Assembly: GCA_943737045.1 (NCBI GenBank)
Contig: CALSFV010000334.1
Location: forward strand, 124,001-188,000
Reading direction: 5' to 3'
Origin: Parapristionchus giblindavisi
Taxonomy: Eukaryota; Nematoda; Chromadorea; Rhabditida; Diplogasteridae
DNA length: 64,000 nt
Part shown: piece by piece, positions 54,951-64,000 of the stretch
Numbering within the stretch: the stretch's first letter is position 1
Layout of the letters: each line of letters opens with the position of its first letter
Notes under the pieces: generated by a model
Databases searched by the model: none
What the model was told of the DNA's origin: nothing
What the model saw: only the letters and a program-made list of their open reading frames with translations
Position numbers and translations under genes: made by a program

Positions 54951-64000
<9,050 letters not shown>

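Overview
This window is nematode nuclear DNA. The evidence is many short introns with GT...TTTCAG junctions, splice acceptors 1-6 bases upstream of start codons (candidate spliced-leader sites), strictly eukaryotic gene families and a very high load of small palindromic DNA transposons. The intron density (17 coding exons in one sphingomyelinase, 21 in a partial complex I gene) suits a diplogastrid such as Pristionchus better than Caenorhabditis; that placement is inference.

Layout: 725-1157 (+) is the 3' end of a single-pass membrane protein. 2195-3777 is a Tc1/mariner-like fold-back. 4220-9800 (+) is a complete acid sphingomyelinase. 11077-13085 is a 2 kb hairpin element. 13682-15427 (-) is an RNase H1-type gene with intact catalytic residues and Arg/Ser-rich flanks. 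16830-17290 is an inverted stray copy of the sphingomyelinase 3' end. 18212-23150 (+) is a JNK-like MAP kinase with a degenerate activation loop. 24676-25050 (-) is a broken partial copy of the gene at 29242-32591. 27198-28802 (+) encodes a ubiquitin-like domain fused to a divergent kinase-like domain. 29242-32591 (-) encodes a 201-residue secreted glycine-zipper protein. 33091-37424 is a transposon with a second transposon inside it.

The region from 37.6 to 56.3 kb is a duplicated accessory region. Two copies of an unrecognised 61-residue gene lie at 38381-42889 and 52483-54600: the intron of the first is filled by a 3.4 kb fold-back and the second is split by a 1.56 kb insertion. Between them lie three copies of a Thr/Pro-rich mucin-like locus, one with a 27-bp coding repeat. 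The rest of the window, 54951-64000 (-), is NDUFS1, the 75 kDa iron-sulphur subunit of mitochondrial complex I, cut at its N-terminus by the window edge.

The commonest repeats are palindromic MITE families flanked by TTAA, often sharing one TTAA with a neighbouring element. One family carries a tRNA-like sequence between its inverted repeats. One MITE end forms part of a splice acceptor in the kinase gene. I found no CRISPR array, bacterial operon or intact autonomous transposase. Gene models are hand-spliced from the sequence; exon phases were checked and mismatches are stated.
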